19,819 nucleotides of DNA from WLJO01 sp945889085 (GCA_945889085.1 CAMDBM010000044.1:1-19819); one strand, 5' to 3'. Positions 8,107 to 15,680 are shown, numbered from the stretch's first letter. Translations and numbers: made by a program. Notes: generated by a model from the letters alone, not told the origin.

Positions 8107-8119
8107 TTCCCCTAGTAAA

Positions 8120-8136
8120 CCGACAAACTTAGTCGG
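8120..8136 (-). promoter_or_regulatory. Rrf2/IscR-like operator upstream of cysK-cysE
   Basis: On the minus strand the sequence is CCGACTAAGTTTGTCGG, an inverted repeat with CCGAC and GTCGG arms. The core of the known IscR type 1 site is YYGACTRWWWYAGTCRR, and 15 of 17 positions agree. The site fills a 17-base spacer between a poor -35 (GGAAAT) and a possible -10 (TTTACT), which would suit repression. Rrf2-family proteins such as CymR control cysteine synthesis genes in Firmicutes, so an Rrf2 regulator here is reasonable but inferred; none is encoded in the window. Confidence 0.5.
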
Positions 8137-8166
8137 ATTTCCAGAGGAAGTTTCCCGCTCGGGGCT

Positions 8167-9012
8167 TTAAGGGGTGAGCCTGCGGTTCCGCCAGCGTTCG
8201 CGGGCGCGCCACAGGGCCCGAACTGCTACCGGCGGCAGCCAGTCCCGGGCGATCCGGCGAAGAGTGGCGGTTCGTGTTAGGGGCGCTTGCAGCGGACCCG
8301 AAGGCTCGATGCAGAGCAGCACTTCGGCCCCAAGCACCGAGGGCAATGCTGGGTTGTCGACGGACTGCCCCTCGGCCTGGCTCCAAGTACTGAAGCACGG
8401 AACAACGCTCTGGTTGCCGAGCGCTCTCTTCAAACGTCTACTCCACGCGGGGTGGAGTGCGGTCCGGCAGAGGTATGCCTTGCACTCGGTGACTACGAGG
8501 ACGCGGTAGTCACGCCGCTCAAGGAATCGGTACGTCGCGGAGGCGACTCCGGGGTAGCCGACGTGCCGGAAATCGTCGACAATCATCACACCGTCGGGAG
8601 CCAGGACGGTGTCCGCGTTCTCCAGGTCGACGGTGGCGTGATTCTCGTCATGGCGGCCGTCGACGTGAACGAGATGGAACGACTCTGGCCGTCCTGCGGC
8701 GCCGAGGAAGTCGTCCCAGGTTGGCAGAAGACACAAACGGTCGGACATGTCGCGTTCAGCAAAGGATCGCAGCGCCTGCATGCGCGCCTGCTGCAGGAAC
8801 TCGCCGCCTGGGTACGGGTCGATGCCGAAGACTGTTGCAGTCGGGGCATTCACGGCAACGGTGAGGGACCATGCTCCGCGGAACACCCCGATTTCCAGCA
8901 CGTTGGTGGCGGAGTGACCACACAGTTCGAGGATTGCCACCGCAAGCGTCGCGTCCTTGCGGGCCAACCAGATCGCACTGTCGTCGTCGGGAAAAAATGT
9001 CAGGCTCCGCAT
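8167..9012 (-). CDS. Class I SAM-dependent methyltransferase (Methyltransf_24-like)
   Basis: A 281-residue protein with a Rossmann methyltransferase core: motif I VLEIGVFRGAWSLTVA (38-53), acidic D65 in FGIDPYPGG, VHVDGRHDENHATVDLE (115-131), and VMIVDDFRHVGYPGV with D146, D147 and H150. These acidic and histidine residues fit a metal-assisted O-methyltransferase of the kind seen in sugar or natural-product modification. About 120 residues after the core are not recognisable, ending in a strongly basic tail (RARERWRNRRLTP). The start lies 9 bases after the exporter stop codon; there is no ribosome site, but a leaderless -10 box overlaps that stop codon. The gene is richer in A/T than its neighbours in places. 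The substrate is unknown. Confidence 0.75.
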   Translation of the reverse strand: MRSLTFFPDDDSAIWLARKDATLAVAILELCGHSATNVLEIGVFRGAWSLTVAVNAPTATVFGIDPYPGGEFLQQARMQALRSFAERDMSDRLCLLPTWDDFLGAAGRPESFHLVHVDGRHDENHATVDLENADTVLAPDGVMIVDDFRHVGYPGVASATYRFLERRDYRVLVVTECKAYLCRTALHPAWSRRLKRALGNQSVVPCFSTWSQAEGQSVDNPALPSVLGAEVLLCIEPSGPLQAPLTRTATLRRIARDWLPPVAVRALWRARERWRNRRLTP

Positions 9013-9018
9013 TTTCGG

Positions 9019-9024
9019 AGGTTA
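9019..9024 (-). promoter_or_regulatory. Candidate leaderless -10 box (TAACCT) for the methyltransferase gene
   Basis: TAACCT, whose TAA is the stop codon of the upstream exporter gene, is followed by ccgaaa and then the ATG. The 6-base spacing fits leaderless transcription. There is no Shine-Dalgarno-like sequence before this start, which makes a leaderless start more likely. Confidence 0.4.
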
Positions 9025-10575
9025 CTCGTGGTGGCCCTGTTCGGCGCCCGCATGGCTGACGCTGCGCGGGAGGTACCGCAGGACGAGCACAGAGGCAATG
9101 AGGGCGACCACACCGCCGATCGTGGTGGCGAGGTGCAGTGAGTCGAGGAAGGCTTGGCGGGCACCGTTGAGGAGGTTCTCCGCCTGCGCCCCGGTCAGGC
9201 GCTCGGCGAGGTCAACTGCACCCTCGAGCGACGAGGTGGCCGTCTCCCGGTCGTCGCCGCCAACTCCGGCGAGCAGCCCGGCAACCTTGGTGGCGAAGTG
9301 CGAGGCGGCGATGCTGCCCATCACCGCAACGCCGAGTGCTGCACCGAGTTCACGCGTGGCGTCGTTCATCGCAGACCCCATGCCGGCCCGGCGGGGCGGT
9401 ACCGCGCTCATGATCGCCGCGGTGAGCGGCCCCACCGACAGCGCGACCCCGCCCGCCATCAGCATGAAGGCCACGAGTGGGACGATGTAGGGCGAGTTTG
9501 CGTTCATCGTGCGCATCGTGAACATGGCCGACGACAGGATGGCGAGACCGAGCCCGACGCAGCGGTTCGCACCGAGGCGGGCGGTGATCTTCGGCGTCTG
9601 GAAGCCGAGGATGAGCATCACCGGCGACATCGGGAGGAAGCGGAGCGAGGCACTGAGCGGGCTGAGGCCGAGGATCAACTGGAAGTACTGGGTCTGGAGG
9701 AAGAACGCTCCGTACATCGCGGAGAACAGCAGGATCATCCCGACCGTGCCGGTGGTGAAGGTGGGGATCTTGAACAGCGCAACGTCGAGCATCGGCTCCT
9801 TCACTCGGCGCTCCCAGCCGACAAATGCGAGCAGGAGCACGGCGGCAGCGCCGAACCACAACATGGTCCCCGTGCTTGCCCAGCCCTTCTCCGGCGCCTG
9901 GATGAGCCCGAACACCAGGGTGACGATGCCGACGGTCGACAGGATGAACCCCGGAGGGTCCAGCTTGCCGTGGCTCGGGTCCTTGGACTTCGGCAGGAGC
10001 CTCCCACCGCTCACGAGGGCGAGGACGATGATCGGCACGTTCACGAGGAACACCGATCCGTACCAGAAGTGGCCGAGCAGCCAACCGCTGAAGATCGGTC
10101 CGAGCGTGCCGCCCACACCGCTCACGCTTGCCCACATGGCGATCGCCTTCTGGCGCTCCTGCGGCGGGAAAATGTTGACGAGGATGGACAGCGTTGACGG
10201 CATCACGAATGCCGCCGCAAGACCCATCAGGCCGCGGCACAGGATCAACTGCATCATCGAGTGCGCCTGCGACGCGAGCACGCTGCCGATGAGGAAGATC
10301 ACGAGGCCGACCTGCAGCGAGCCCTTGCGGCCGAACCGGTCGCCGATCGCAGCGGACGTGAACAGCAGGCCGGCAAACACCAGCGAGTAGATCGCTACCA
10401 CCCACTGCAACTGGGAGTTGGTGGCGTCCAGTTCCTTCGCGAGCGTGGGGATGACCACGTTGAGGCTCGTGTTGCCCACCACCACGATGAGCAGGCTGAG
10501 GCACAGGGACCAGAGGGCGAACCAACGCTTCTCGTACAACCCGGACGATGTCCTCGTGTCCGCCGTGAGTGTCAC
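9022..10575 (-). CDS. MFS efflux transporter, DHA2 (14-TM, EmrB/QacA) family
   Basis: A 517-residue inner-membrane proton antiporter of the drug:H+ antiporter-2 type. The N-terminal half shows LQWVVAIYSLVFAGLL (helix 2), motif A GDRFGRKG (78-85) in the loop after it, and motif C GVGGTLGPIFSGWLL (153-167) in helix 5, the antiporter signature. The hydrophobicity and length fit 14 helices with the last near IGGVVALIASVLVLRYL. The substrate is unknown. The gene follows an SDR dehydrogenase (71-base gap) and precedes a methyltransferase (9-base gap), which suggests export of, or resistance to, a small molecule. An excellent ribosome site AAGGAGG lies 7 bases before the GTG start, and the gap holds a promoter with a palindrome over its -10 box. 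Confidence 0.92.
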   Translation of the reverse strand: MTLTADTRTSSGLYEKRWFALWSLCLSLLIVVVGNTSLNVVIPTLAKELDATNSQLQWVVAIYSLVFAGLLFTSAAIGDRFGRKGSLQVGLVIFLIGSVLASQAHSMMQLILCRGLMGLAAAFVMPSTLSILVNIFPPQERQKAIAMWASVSGVGGTLGPIFSGWLLGHFWYGSVFLVNVPIIVLALVSGGRLLPKSKDPSHGKLDPPGFILSTVGIVTLVFGLIQAPEKGWASTGTMLWFGAAAVLLLAFVGWERRVKEPMLDVALFKIPTFTTGTVGMILLFSAMYGAFFLQTQYFQLILGLSPLSASLRFLPMSPVMLILGFQTPKITARLGANRCVGLGLAILSSAMFTMRTMNANSPYIVPLVAFMLMAGGVALSVGPLTAAIMSAVPPRRAGMGSAMNDATRELGAALGVAVMGSIAASHFATKVAGLLAGVGGDDRETATSSLEGAVDLAERLTGAQAENLLNGARQAFLDSLHLATTIGGVVALIASVLVLRYLPRSVSHAGAEQGHHE

Positions 10576-10603
10576 GGGGTGTCCTCCTTGATCGTGAACC
10601 GTG

Positions 10604-10633
10604 CCAATTGTAGCAATTGGTTGCTCAGGACAA
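10604..10633 (-). promoter_or_regulatory. Promoter of the MFS exporter with overlapping palindromic operator
   Basis: On the minus strand CCAATTG-CTA-CAATTGG (10604-10620) is a perfect 7-3-7 inverted repeat. Its centre forms TACAAT (10607-10612), a near-consensus -10 box. A TTGTCC at 10628-10633 could be the -35 (15-base spacing). A second overlapping inverted repeat, AGCAA-CCAA-TTGCT, occupies 10612-10625. A palindrome on the -10 of an efflux gene is the usual arrangement for TetR or MarR repression, but no such regulator is encoded in the window. Confidence 0.6.
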
Positions 10634-10646
10634 GTATTTCCCGCGA

Positions 10647-11414
10647 TCAGGAGGTGAACGCGTCGGGCGCGAGCCCAGCCGTTTCCCCTCCGTCAGCCAC
10701 GAACTCGGCACCGGTGGAGAAGCTTGACTCGTCGCTCGCGAGGAACACGACAAGCTGCGCGAGTTCATCGGCGCCTCCGGAGCGGTGCATCGCAACATGG
10801 CGCTGCGCCGCCGGTAAGCCCTCGGTCATCGGGGTCGCCACGAGGCCGGGGTGCACCGAGTTGCAGCGGATGCCGTGCGCAGCGAGATCGAGCGCGACGG
10901 ACTTGGTGAGGCCACGGACCCCGAACTTGGAGGCGTTGTATCCAGGCAGTGCGGAGTACCCACGGAGTCCGGCCGTGGAGGAGATGTTGATGATGGAGCC
11001 GGGGGCGGAGTCCTTCATCGCAGGCACCGCGGCCCAGATGCCGTTGAAGACCCCCGTCAGGTTCACCGCGATGACGGTGTCCCACTGCTCGGGTGTGTAT
11101 CTGTCGATGGGCGCGAAGTTCACGATGCCAGCATTGTTGATCAGCACGTTGAGGCCACCGAATGCAGTGACGGTGGCGGCAACAGCAGCCTTCCACTGGT
11201 CACGGTCGGTGACGTCGAGGTGCACGAACCGTGTGGCGTCACCGAGTTCGGCCGCGAGGCCCCGGCCCGGCTCGTCGAGCACGTCGGCGATCATCACCCT
11301 TGCGCCCTGGGCGACCATCGCCCGGGTGAACGCTGCACCCATGCCTCGGGATCCACCCGTGACGAGGGCAACCTTGCCGGTGAGACGGGAACCTGCTGCA
11401 GACGAAGTGGACAT
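10647..11414 (-). CDS. SDR-family NAD(P)-dependent dehydrogenase (hydroxysteroid dehydrogenase-like)
   Basis: A classical 255-residue short-chain dehydrogenase. It shows the cofactor motif TGGSRGMG (19-26), D44 after the second strand favouring NAD over NADP, DVTD with D67, NNAG (93-96), and the catalytic S146, Y159 and K163 (YNASK). The overall pattern, including VADVLDE-like ADVLDEPG, VNLTGVF, PAMKD, NISSTAGL, NSVHPG and GAEFVADGG, closely resembles actinobacterial 3-alpha(20-beta)-hydroxysteroid dehydrogenases. Sterols are thus one possible substrate, but this family is broad and the substrate remains uncertain. The gene is divergent from a GNAT gene, with 56 bases between start codons, and is the first of a run with the exporter and methyltransferase. 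No ribosome site; a leaderless -10 box precedes the ATG. Confidence 0.88.
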   Translation of the reverse strand: MSTSSAAGSRLTGKVALVTGGSRGMGAAFTRAMVAQGARVMIADVLDEPGRGLAAELGDATRFVHLDVTDRDQWKAAVAATVTAFGGLNVLINNAGIVNFAPIDRYTPEQWDTVIAVNLTGVFNGIWAAVPAMKDSAPGSIINISSTAGLRGYSALPGYNASKFGVRGLTKSVALDLAAHGIRCNSVHPGLVATPMTEGLPAAQRHVAMHRSGGADELAQLVVFLASDESSFSTGAEFVADGGETAGLAPDAFTS

Positions 11415-11420
11415 TGCGCC

Positions 11421-11426
11421 AGAGTA
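11421..11426 (-). promoter_or_regulatory. Candidate leaderless -10 box (TACTCT) for the SDR gene
   Basis: TACTCT on the minus strand is followed by ggcgca and the ATG, a 6-base spacing that places the transcription start at the start codon. No Shine-Dalgarno-like sequence is seen. Confidence 0.42.
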
Positions 11427-11457
11427 CGACGGAGGGCGGCGGGCCGAAAGGGGCTGC

Positions 11458-11463
11458 GATACT
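11458..11463 (+). promoter_or_regulatory. Candidate leaderless -10 box (GATACT) for the GNAT gene
   Basis: GATACT matches four of six bases of TATAAT and ends 7 bases before the ATG at 11471. It does not fit TANNNT strictly. It lies back-to-back with the SDR promoter in a 56-base divergent gap, so the two promoters may share control. Confidence 0.3.
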
Positions 11464-11470
11464 CGTTTTC

Positions 11471-12196
11471 ATGGACGCTGGCCATCACCCGCTCGACAAC
11501 CCCGTCTGGAGCGCGCTGCAGGGGACACACTGTGGCGTTGCCGTCGGTGCGGGGCGTGCGCTGCGCTACCGGCCCGACATCTCGGTGTTCTGCGGGATGG
11601 CGGACAACCACGCTGACTCGTGGGCGGATCTCGCCGACATCGCCGGCGATGACGGCCTCGTCGTCATCTTCCGGCCGGGGCCGATCGTGGAGCCCGGCGG
11701 TTGGGCGCGTCTCTATAGCGGGAACGGGAACCAGATGGTGCTGGAGGGTTCACCGCGGAGCGTCCCGGCGCTGGCGACCGTCGACCCACAGACCGGTCTT
11801 GCTGTCTCGATGCGGCCCCTCGGGGAGTGCGATGTCGACGAGATGGTTGCACTCGTGGCGAGGACAGAGCCCGGGCCGTTCCTGTCCCGGACGGTCGAAC
11901 TGGGTGGCTATATCGGCATCTTCCACGGGGAGGTACTCGTGGCGATGGCCGGCCAGCGGATGCGTCCCGAGGGGTACTGCGAGATCAGTGCCGTGTGCAC
12001 GGACGACTCGGCGCGTCGCCGCGGCTATGCGTCGATCGTGACTGCCGAGGTGGCTGCCGGCATCCGGGCGAGGGGCGAGACCCCGTTCCTGAACGTGCGG
12101 ACCGACAACACCGCCGCCCTCCCCGTGTACTCGCGCCTCGGCTTCGAGGTGCGGGCGATCACGAGTTTCGCTGCACTCCGCAGACCCCCACACTGA
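11471..12196 (+). CDS. GNAT-family N-acetyltransferase (FR47-like)
   Basis: A 241-residue protein with a GNAT domain in the C-terminal half. The acetyl-CoA binding segment is ISAVCTDDSARRRGYASIVT (RRRGYA is the R/Q-x-x-G-x-A loop), followed by FLNVRTDNTAALPVYSRLGF, a typical end of the fold. This is the FR47-like subgroup. The first ~110 residues resemble the extra N-terminal domain of two-part GNAT proteins but have no motif I recognise. The acceptor is unknown. The ATG at 11471 was chosen over a start at 11414 because the extra 19 residues read through the divergent promoter region. A 66-base gap separates it from the acyl-CoA ligase gene on the same strand. Confidence 0.82.
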   Translation: MDAGHHPLDNPVWSALQGTHCGVAVGAGRALRYRPDISVFCGMADNHADSWADLADIAGDDGLVVIFRPGPIVEPGGWARLYSGNGNQMVLEGSPRSVPALATVDPQTGLAVSMRPLGECDVDEMVALVARTEPGPFLSRTVELGGYIGIFHGEVLVAMAGQRMRPEGYCEISAVCTDDSARRRGYASIVTAEVAAGIRARGETPFLNVRTDNTAALPVYSRLGFEVRAITSFAALRRPPH

Positions 12197-12262
12197 GCCC
12201 GGGCATGGCCCTGCGGCGCGGGGACTGGCAGACTGACGACAGGTCGAGTCAGGGGGCAAGAC

Positions 12263-13891
12263 ATGAGTAGCTGGAACTTTGCGGACGTGTATGAGGCCGT
12301 GGCCTCCCGGGTGCCGGACCGCCTCGTGCAGGTGCAGGGCGATCGCACCTACACCTGGGCGCAGTTCGACGGGCGGGCGAACGCCCTCGCAGCAGACCTG
12401 CTCGCCGTCGGGCTGACACACCAGAGCAAGGTGGCCGCATACCTGTTCAACGGCCCCGAGTACCTCGAGACCTACGTGGCGGCCTTTAAGGGCGGCTTCG
12501 CCCCGGTGAACACCAACTACCGCTACGGCCACGACGAGATCCTGTACCTGTTCGACAACGCCGACGCCGAGGCCGTCGTGTACCACGCAACGTTCAACGA
12601 GCTGGTCGACCGGGTGCGCACACAGCTGCCAAAGGTGAAGCGCTGGTACTGCGTCCGCGACGGTGGCGGAGACGTGCCGTCCTGGGCCGTCGACTACGAG
12701 TCCGTTGTGTCCGCGGGCATCACCGAGGCCGTGCGCGGACCGTGGGGCCGCAGCGCCGACGACCTGCTCTTGCTGTACACGGGTGGCACGACGGGCATGC
12801 CCAAGGGCGTCATGTGGCGCCAGGACGATCTGTTCAACGTTCTCGGCTCCGGGGGCAACCCCGTGCTCGGCTACCAGCCCGTGGCCAGCCTGGACGAGCT
12901 CGTTGGTCGGATGGGGCCGGACTGGCCGCCGTTTGTGCTGCTGTCTGCGTGCCCGCTGATGCACGGCACGGGCCAGTTCTCGAGCCTCATCGCGATGATT
13001 CTCGGCGGCACCGTCGTCACGCTCCCGTCGCGCTCGTTCGACGTTTCCGAACTGTTCGGCGAGGTGGAGCGCAACAAGGTGAACTCCATCATCATCGTGG
13101 GGCAGGCCTTTGCCGGCCCGATGCTCGAGCACCTCGACGCGAACCCCGGCAGGTACGACCTCTCGAGCGTTCGCATGGTGACCTCGTCCGGAGTGATGTG
13201 GGCGCAGGACAACAAAGAAGGTTTGCTCCGCCACATCCCACAGGCAGCCCTGTTCGACTCGTTCGGCTCGTCCGAAGCGGTCGGCATGGGTGCGTCGGTC
13301 TCCACGAAGGACGGCACGAGCCAGACGGCTCGCTTTCTGCTCGGGCCGTCGTGCGGCGTGTTCACCGAGGAGGGTCGCCGTGTGGTTCCCGGTTCGGGTG
13401 AGCGCGGTCTCGTTGCAGTCGGCGGCTTCATCCCGGTCGGCTACTACAAGGACGAGGCCAAGAGCGCAGCCACCTTCAAGATGATCGAGGGACAGCGCTG
13501 GAGCATGCCGGGGGACTGGGCCGAGGTGAACGAGGACGGCACGCTCAACCTGCTCGGGCGCGGATCGGTGTGCATCAACACCGGTGGCGAGAAGGTGTTC
13601 CCCGAGGAGGTGGAGGAGGCGCTCAAGCGGCACGCGAAGGTGCGCGACGCCGTGGCTGTCGGGATACCCAACGCCCGTTTCGGCGAGACGATCTGCGCGG
13701 TGGTGGAGGCCGAGCCGGGCCAGACCCCGACACTCGAGGAACTGTCGGCGCACGTCAGGGATCACCTCGCTGCGTACAAGGCGCCGCGGGACCTCGTGCT
13801 CATCGACACGATCGGGCGCGCCCCCAACGGCAAGGTGGACTACAAGCGCCTCAAGGGCGTGGCCTTTGAACGCCTCGGTGTGCAGGGATAG
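12263..13891 (+). CDS. Acyl-CoA synthetase (AMP-forming), FadD19-like
   Basis: A 542-residue ANL-superfamily enzyme that activates a carboxylic acid to its CoA thioester via an acyl-adenylate. Visible landmarks are the P-loop YTGGTTGMPKG (172-182) followed by VMWRQDD, DSFGSSEAVG (331-340), the hinge GDWAEVNEDGTLNLLGRG (416-433), INTGGEKVFPEEVE, and the adenylation lysine K523 in NGKVDYKRLK. The VMWRxxD segment, GNIPVGYYKDE-like GGFIPVGYYKDE and overall layout resemble mycobacterial FadD19, a steroid side-chain CoA ligase. With the SDR and DUF2236 genes nearby this hints at sterol or isoprenoid breakdown, though the substrate is inferred only by resemblance. A good ribosome site AGGGGG (12251-12256) lies 6 bases before the ATG. 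Confidence 0.92.
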   Translation: MSSWNFADVYEAVASRVPDRLVQVQGDRTYTWAQFDGRANALAADLLAVGLTHQSKVAAYLFNGPEYLETYVAAFKGGFAPVNTNYRYGHDEILYLFDNADAEAVVYHATFNELVDRVRTQLPKVKRWYCVRDGGGDVPSWAVDYESVVSAGITEAVRGPWGRSADDLLLLYTGGTTGMPKGVMWRQDDLFNVLGSGGNPVLGYQPVASLDELVGRMGPDWPPFVLLSACPLMHGTGQFSSLIAMILGGTVVTLPSRSFDVSELFGEVERNKVNSIIIVGQAFAGPMLEHLDANPGRYDLSSVRMVTSSGVMWAQDNKEGLLRHIPQAALFDSFGSSEAVGMGASVSTKDGTSQTARFLLGPSCGVFTEEGRRVVPGSGERGLVAVGGFIPVGYYKDEAKSAATFKMIEGQRWSMPGDWAEVNEDGTLNLLGRGSVCINTGGEKVFPEEVEEALKRHAKVRDAVAVGIPNARFGETICAVVEAEPGQTPTLEELSAHVRDHLAAYKAPRDLVLIDTIGRAPNGKVDYKRLKGVAFERLGVQG

Positions 13892-13897
13892 CGCTGC

Positions 13898-15022
13898 CTA
13901 GCCGGGCGGGGGTTCGACGAACCCGCTCAGGAGCCGCGAGGTTCGGCGCCACGACGCTCTGAGGTTTCGCAGGATGTCCGGCGGCAGTGACGGGTCGTCG
14001 AGGTGCTTGAACACGTCCATCACGACGTACTTGCGGTGATGGACCCAGGTCGGGATAACGGTGGGCCTGCTCACGTCGAACCTGCCGTCCGGTCGCTCGG
14101 TGAAGCGGACCCTGGCAATCACCCCGTCCGCCGTGGCGGATCGCCCGATCGTGAGCGAGTTCTGCGTGGACAGGTGGTTGCCGAGCCCGAACAGCACCCA
14201 GGTGCCGTTTACCTGAGCGATCTTCTGGAGCACGTGCGCATGGCTCCCGGCGATCAGGTCCACCTGTCCACTGGCGGTGATCTGGCGGGCTATCCGGGCC
14301 TGCGCCGGGGTGATTGCCTGCTGGTACTCCTGACCCCAGTGGAGCGAGACGATCACCACCTCGGCGCCACGGGCCCTGGCATCGATCGCAGCGGCGATCA
14401 CCCGCTTCGCGCCGAGGATGTTCACCCGGGCCGGGCTCGTGCGCAGCAGTCTCGGCAGGCCACTGACGCCGAACGTGTAGGCCAGGTGCGCCACCTTGAC
14501 GCCGCGCACTTCGAAGATCTCGGCAACGGCCCCGGCAGCATCGCGACCGGAACCCGAGTGGCCGAGGCCCACGGCATCGAATGCGTCGAGCGTCGCCAAG
14601 ATGCCTGACGGTCCCTGATCGTTCGAGTGGTTGGTGGCCACGCTGCAGCGGTCGTACCCGACATCGCGGATCGATCGGGTGATCGCCGCCGGTGAGGCGA
14701 ACCTCGGCGAGCCGGCGTACTTGCGGCCACGCGGGGCGATCGGGCCCTCGAGGCTGCAGATGGCGAGGTCGGCTTCCTCGATGATCGGCCGAACCTCTTC
14801 GAACATCGGCCGGTAGTCGTAATCGGTGCCACCACCGAAGCGCTTGGCATTGCGGTTTATCGAGACGTGGGCGATCAGGTCGCCGGTGAGCGCGGCGGTG
14901 AACGTACGGGGCTCCGGTTCCGGTGGTTCCGCGCGGGCGTTGCTCGGGAGCAGCGCGAGTGACACGACAACCAGGGCAAGCACGATGGCAACTGCCCGCT
15001 GTTTGCTCCCGCTCGCTCTCAA
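13898..15022 (-). CDS. CapA/PgsA-family metallophosphatase-like protein, exported
   Basis: A 374-residue protein with a signal peptide: basic start (RASGSKQR), hydrophobic core AVAIVLALVVVSLALL and likely cleavage after SNARA near residue 31. The mature part has the CapA family landmarks of a calcineurin-like metal site: TGDLI (D48), SLEGPI, ATNHSNDQG, SLHWGQEY, GSHAHVLQ and LFGLGNHLS. Homologues are linked to poly-gamma-glutamate capsule synthesis or release, but no capB, capC or other capsule genes lie nearby, so a general role in the cell envelope is all that can be said. The TTG start was kept because it supplies the basic n-region of the signal peptide. It converges on the acyl-CoA ligase gene with 6 bases between the stops. 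Confidence 0.85.
   Translation of the reverse strand: MRASGSKQRAVAIVLALVVVSLALLPSNARAEPPEPEPRTFTAALTGDLIAHVSINRNAKRFGGGTDYDYRPMFEEVRPIIEEADLAICSLEGPIAPRGRKYAGSPRFASPAAITRSIRDVGYDRCSVATNHSNDQGPSGILATLDAFDAVGLGHSGSGRDAAGAVAEIFEVRGVKVAHLAYTFGVSGLPRLLRTSPARVNILGAKRVIAAAIDARARGAEVVIVSLHWGQEYQQAITPAQARIARQITASGQVDLIAGSHAHVLQKIAQVNGTWVLFGLGNHLSTQNSLTIGRSATADGVIARVRFTERPDGRFDVSRPTVIPTWVHHRKYVVMDVFKHLDDPSLPPDILRNLRASWRRTSRLLSGFVEPPPG
13910..13924. terminator. Perfect GC-rich palindrome between convergent genes, possible bidirectional terminator hairpin
   Basis: GGGTTCGACGAACCC is a perfect inverted repeat (6-base arms, 3-base loop) lying 18 bases after the acyl-CoA ligase stop and within the last codons of the capA-like gene. 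It could halt transcription arriving from the ligase gene. There is no T-run on either side, so it would not be a classical intrinsic terminator. Confidence 0.3.
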
Positions 15023-15148
15023 CGTGGTACGCCCCCCCGGACGACAGGTCGTCAGCCGACGGGACGTACTGTGTCACCGTTGCGGAGGAACTGCCACCTT
15101 GTGGCCGATGCCCGGGCCGTGGTGCCACGCCCCCGGCGCTGACGGCGC

Positions 15149-15154
15149 TACCCT
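15149..15154 (+). promoter_or_regulatory. Candidate leaderless -10 box (TACCCT) for the 15162 gene
   Basis: TACCCT ends 7 bases before the ATG at 15162, and no ribosome site is visible. It lies in the 139-base divergent gap between the capA-like gene and this gene. On the capA side only a G-run (ccggggggg) stands a few bases before the TTG. Confidence 0.38.
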
Positions 15155-15161
15155 CGCCTGA

Positions 15162-15680
15162 ATGTCGAAGCAGCAACGTCGACCCGTCGTCTCCCACCGC
15201 TCCCCGGAGCCGGAGTTCGGCCGGGTGTTCACCGATGGGGACGTGTATCGCCTCTACGTCATGCTCGAGGAGCAGGACCGACGTGACGTCGTGTTCGCCA
15301 TCGGGACCAAGACGGTTCAGCGGGTCGGGCACCGCCACAAGGTGGCTGACCTCCGCAACGTGACCGACATTGCGTCCCAGTGGGAGTCTGTTGACACGTG
15401 GATCCGTGACCGGGACGCGGCGCGGTCGGTCAGGGCGTTCGGGGACCTGTTCGCACCCGTTCTCGAGGAACTGGTCGGCCGGGCAATCGAACTGCTCGGC
15501 GACAACGCCGACGAGCCGACTGCGGAGCAACTCCGGGTGATGGGCGAGGAGATGGCTTTTGAGCGCTCGTGGCCGCAAACCCGCCTGCTCATGGCTGCCG
15601 TGGTGGAGCTGATGTTCCAGGCCGACGAGGCAGCGAAGGAGCTCTCGGCCGCGGACGAGCGCTTCCGCCTCGCTGACTGA
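15162..15680 (+). CDS. Hypothetical protein, charged and soluble
   Basis: A 172-residue protein that I do not recognise. It has no signal peptide or membrane helix and is rich in Glu, Asp and Arg. The first ~20 residues are basic and probably disordered (SKQQRRPVVSHRSPEPE). A central part (VYRLYVMLEEQDRRDVVFAIG, VADLRNVTDIASQWESVDTW) and the C-terminal part (EQLRVMGEEMAFERSW, LLMAAVVELMFQADEAAKEL) look helical. Codon use matches the neighbours and it has a leaderless promoter-like signal, so it is probably real. It is followed after 8 bases by a membrane protein gene, which suggests a two-gene operon. Confidence 0.7.
   Translation: MSKQQRRPVVSHRSPEPEFGRVFTDGDVYRLYVMLEEQDRRDVVFAIGTKTVQRVGHRHKVADLRNVTDIASQWESVDTWIRDRDAARSVRAFGDLFAPVLEELVGRAIELLGDNADEPTAEQLRVMGEEMAFERSWPQTRLLMAAVVELMFQADEAAKELSAADERFRLAD

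Noticed and set aside
6921..8132. 403-codon plus-strand frame antisense to cysE and cysK
   Set aside because: It spans two secure genes on the other strand and reads as low-complexity Arg/Asp/His-rich sequence without any domain.
11750..13765. 671-codon minus-strand reading frame antisense to the acyl-CoA ligase gene
   Set aside because: Composition is His/Arg/Val-rich mirror sequence with no motif, and the opposite strand carries a complete, motif-perfect ligase. Long antisense frames are common in GC-rich genes.
13851..15578. 575-codon minus-strand frame running through the capA-like gene
   Set aside because: It is a different frame of the same strand as a recognisable signal-peptide protein, and it also runs antisense through the 15162 gene. 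Its product is Arg/Pro/Gly-rich and motif-free.
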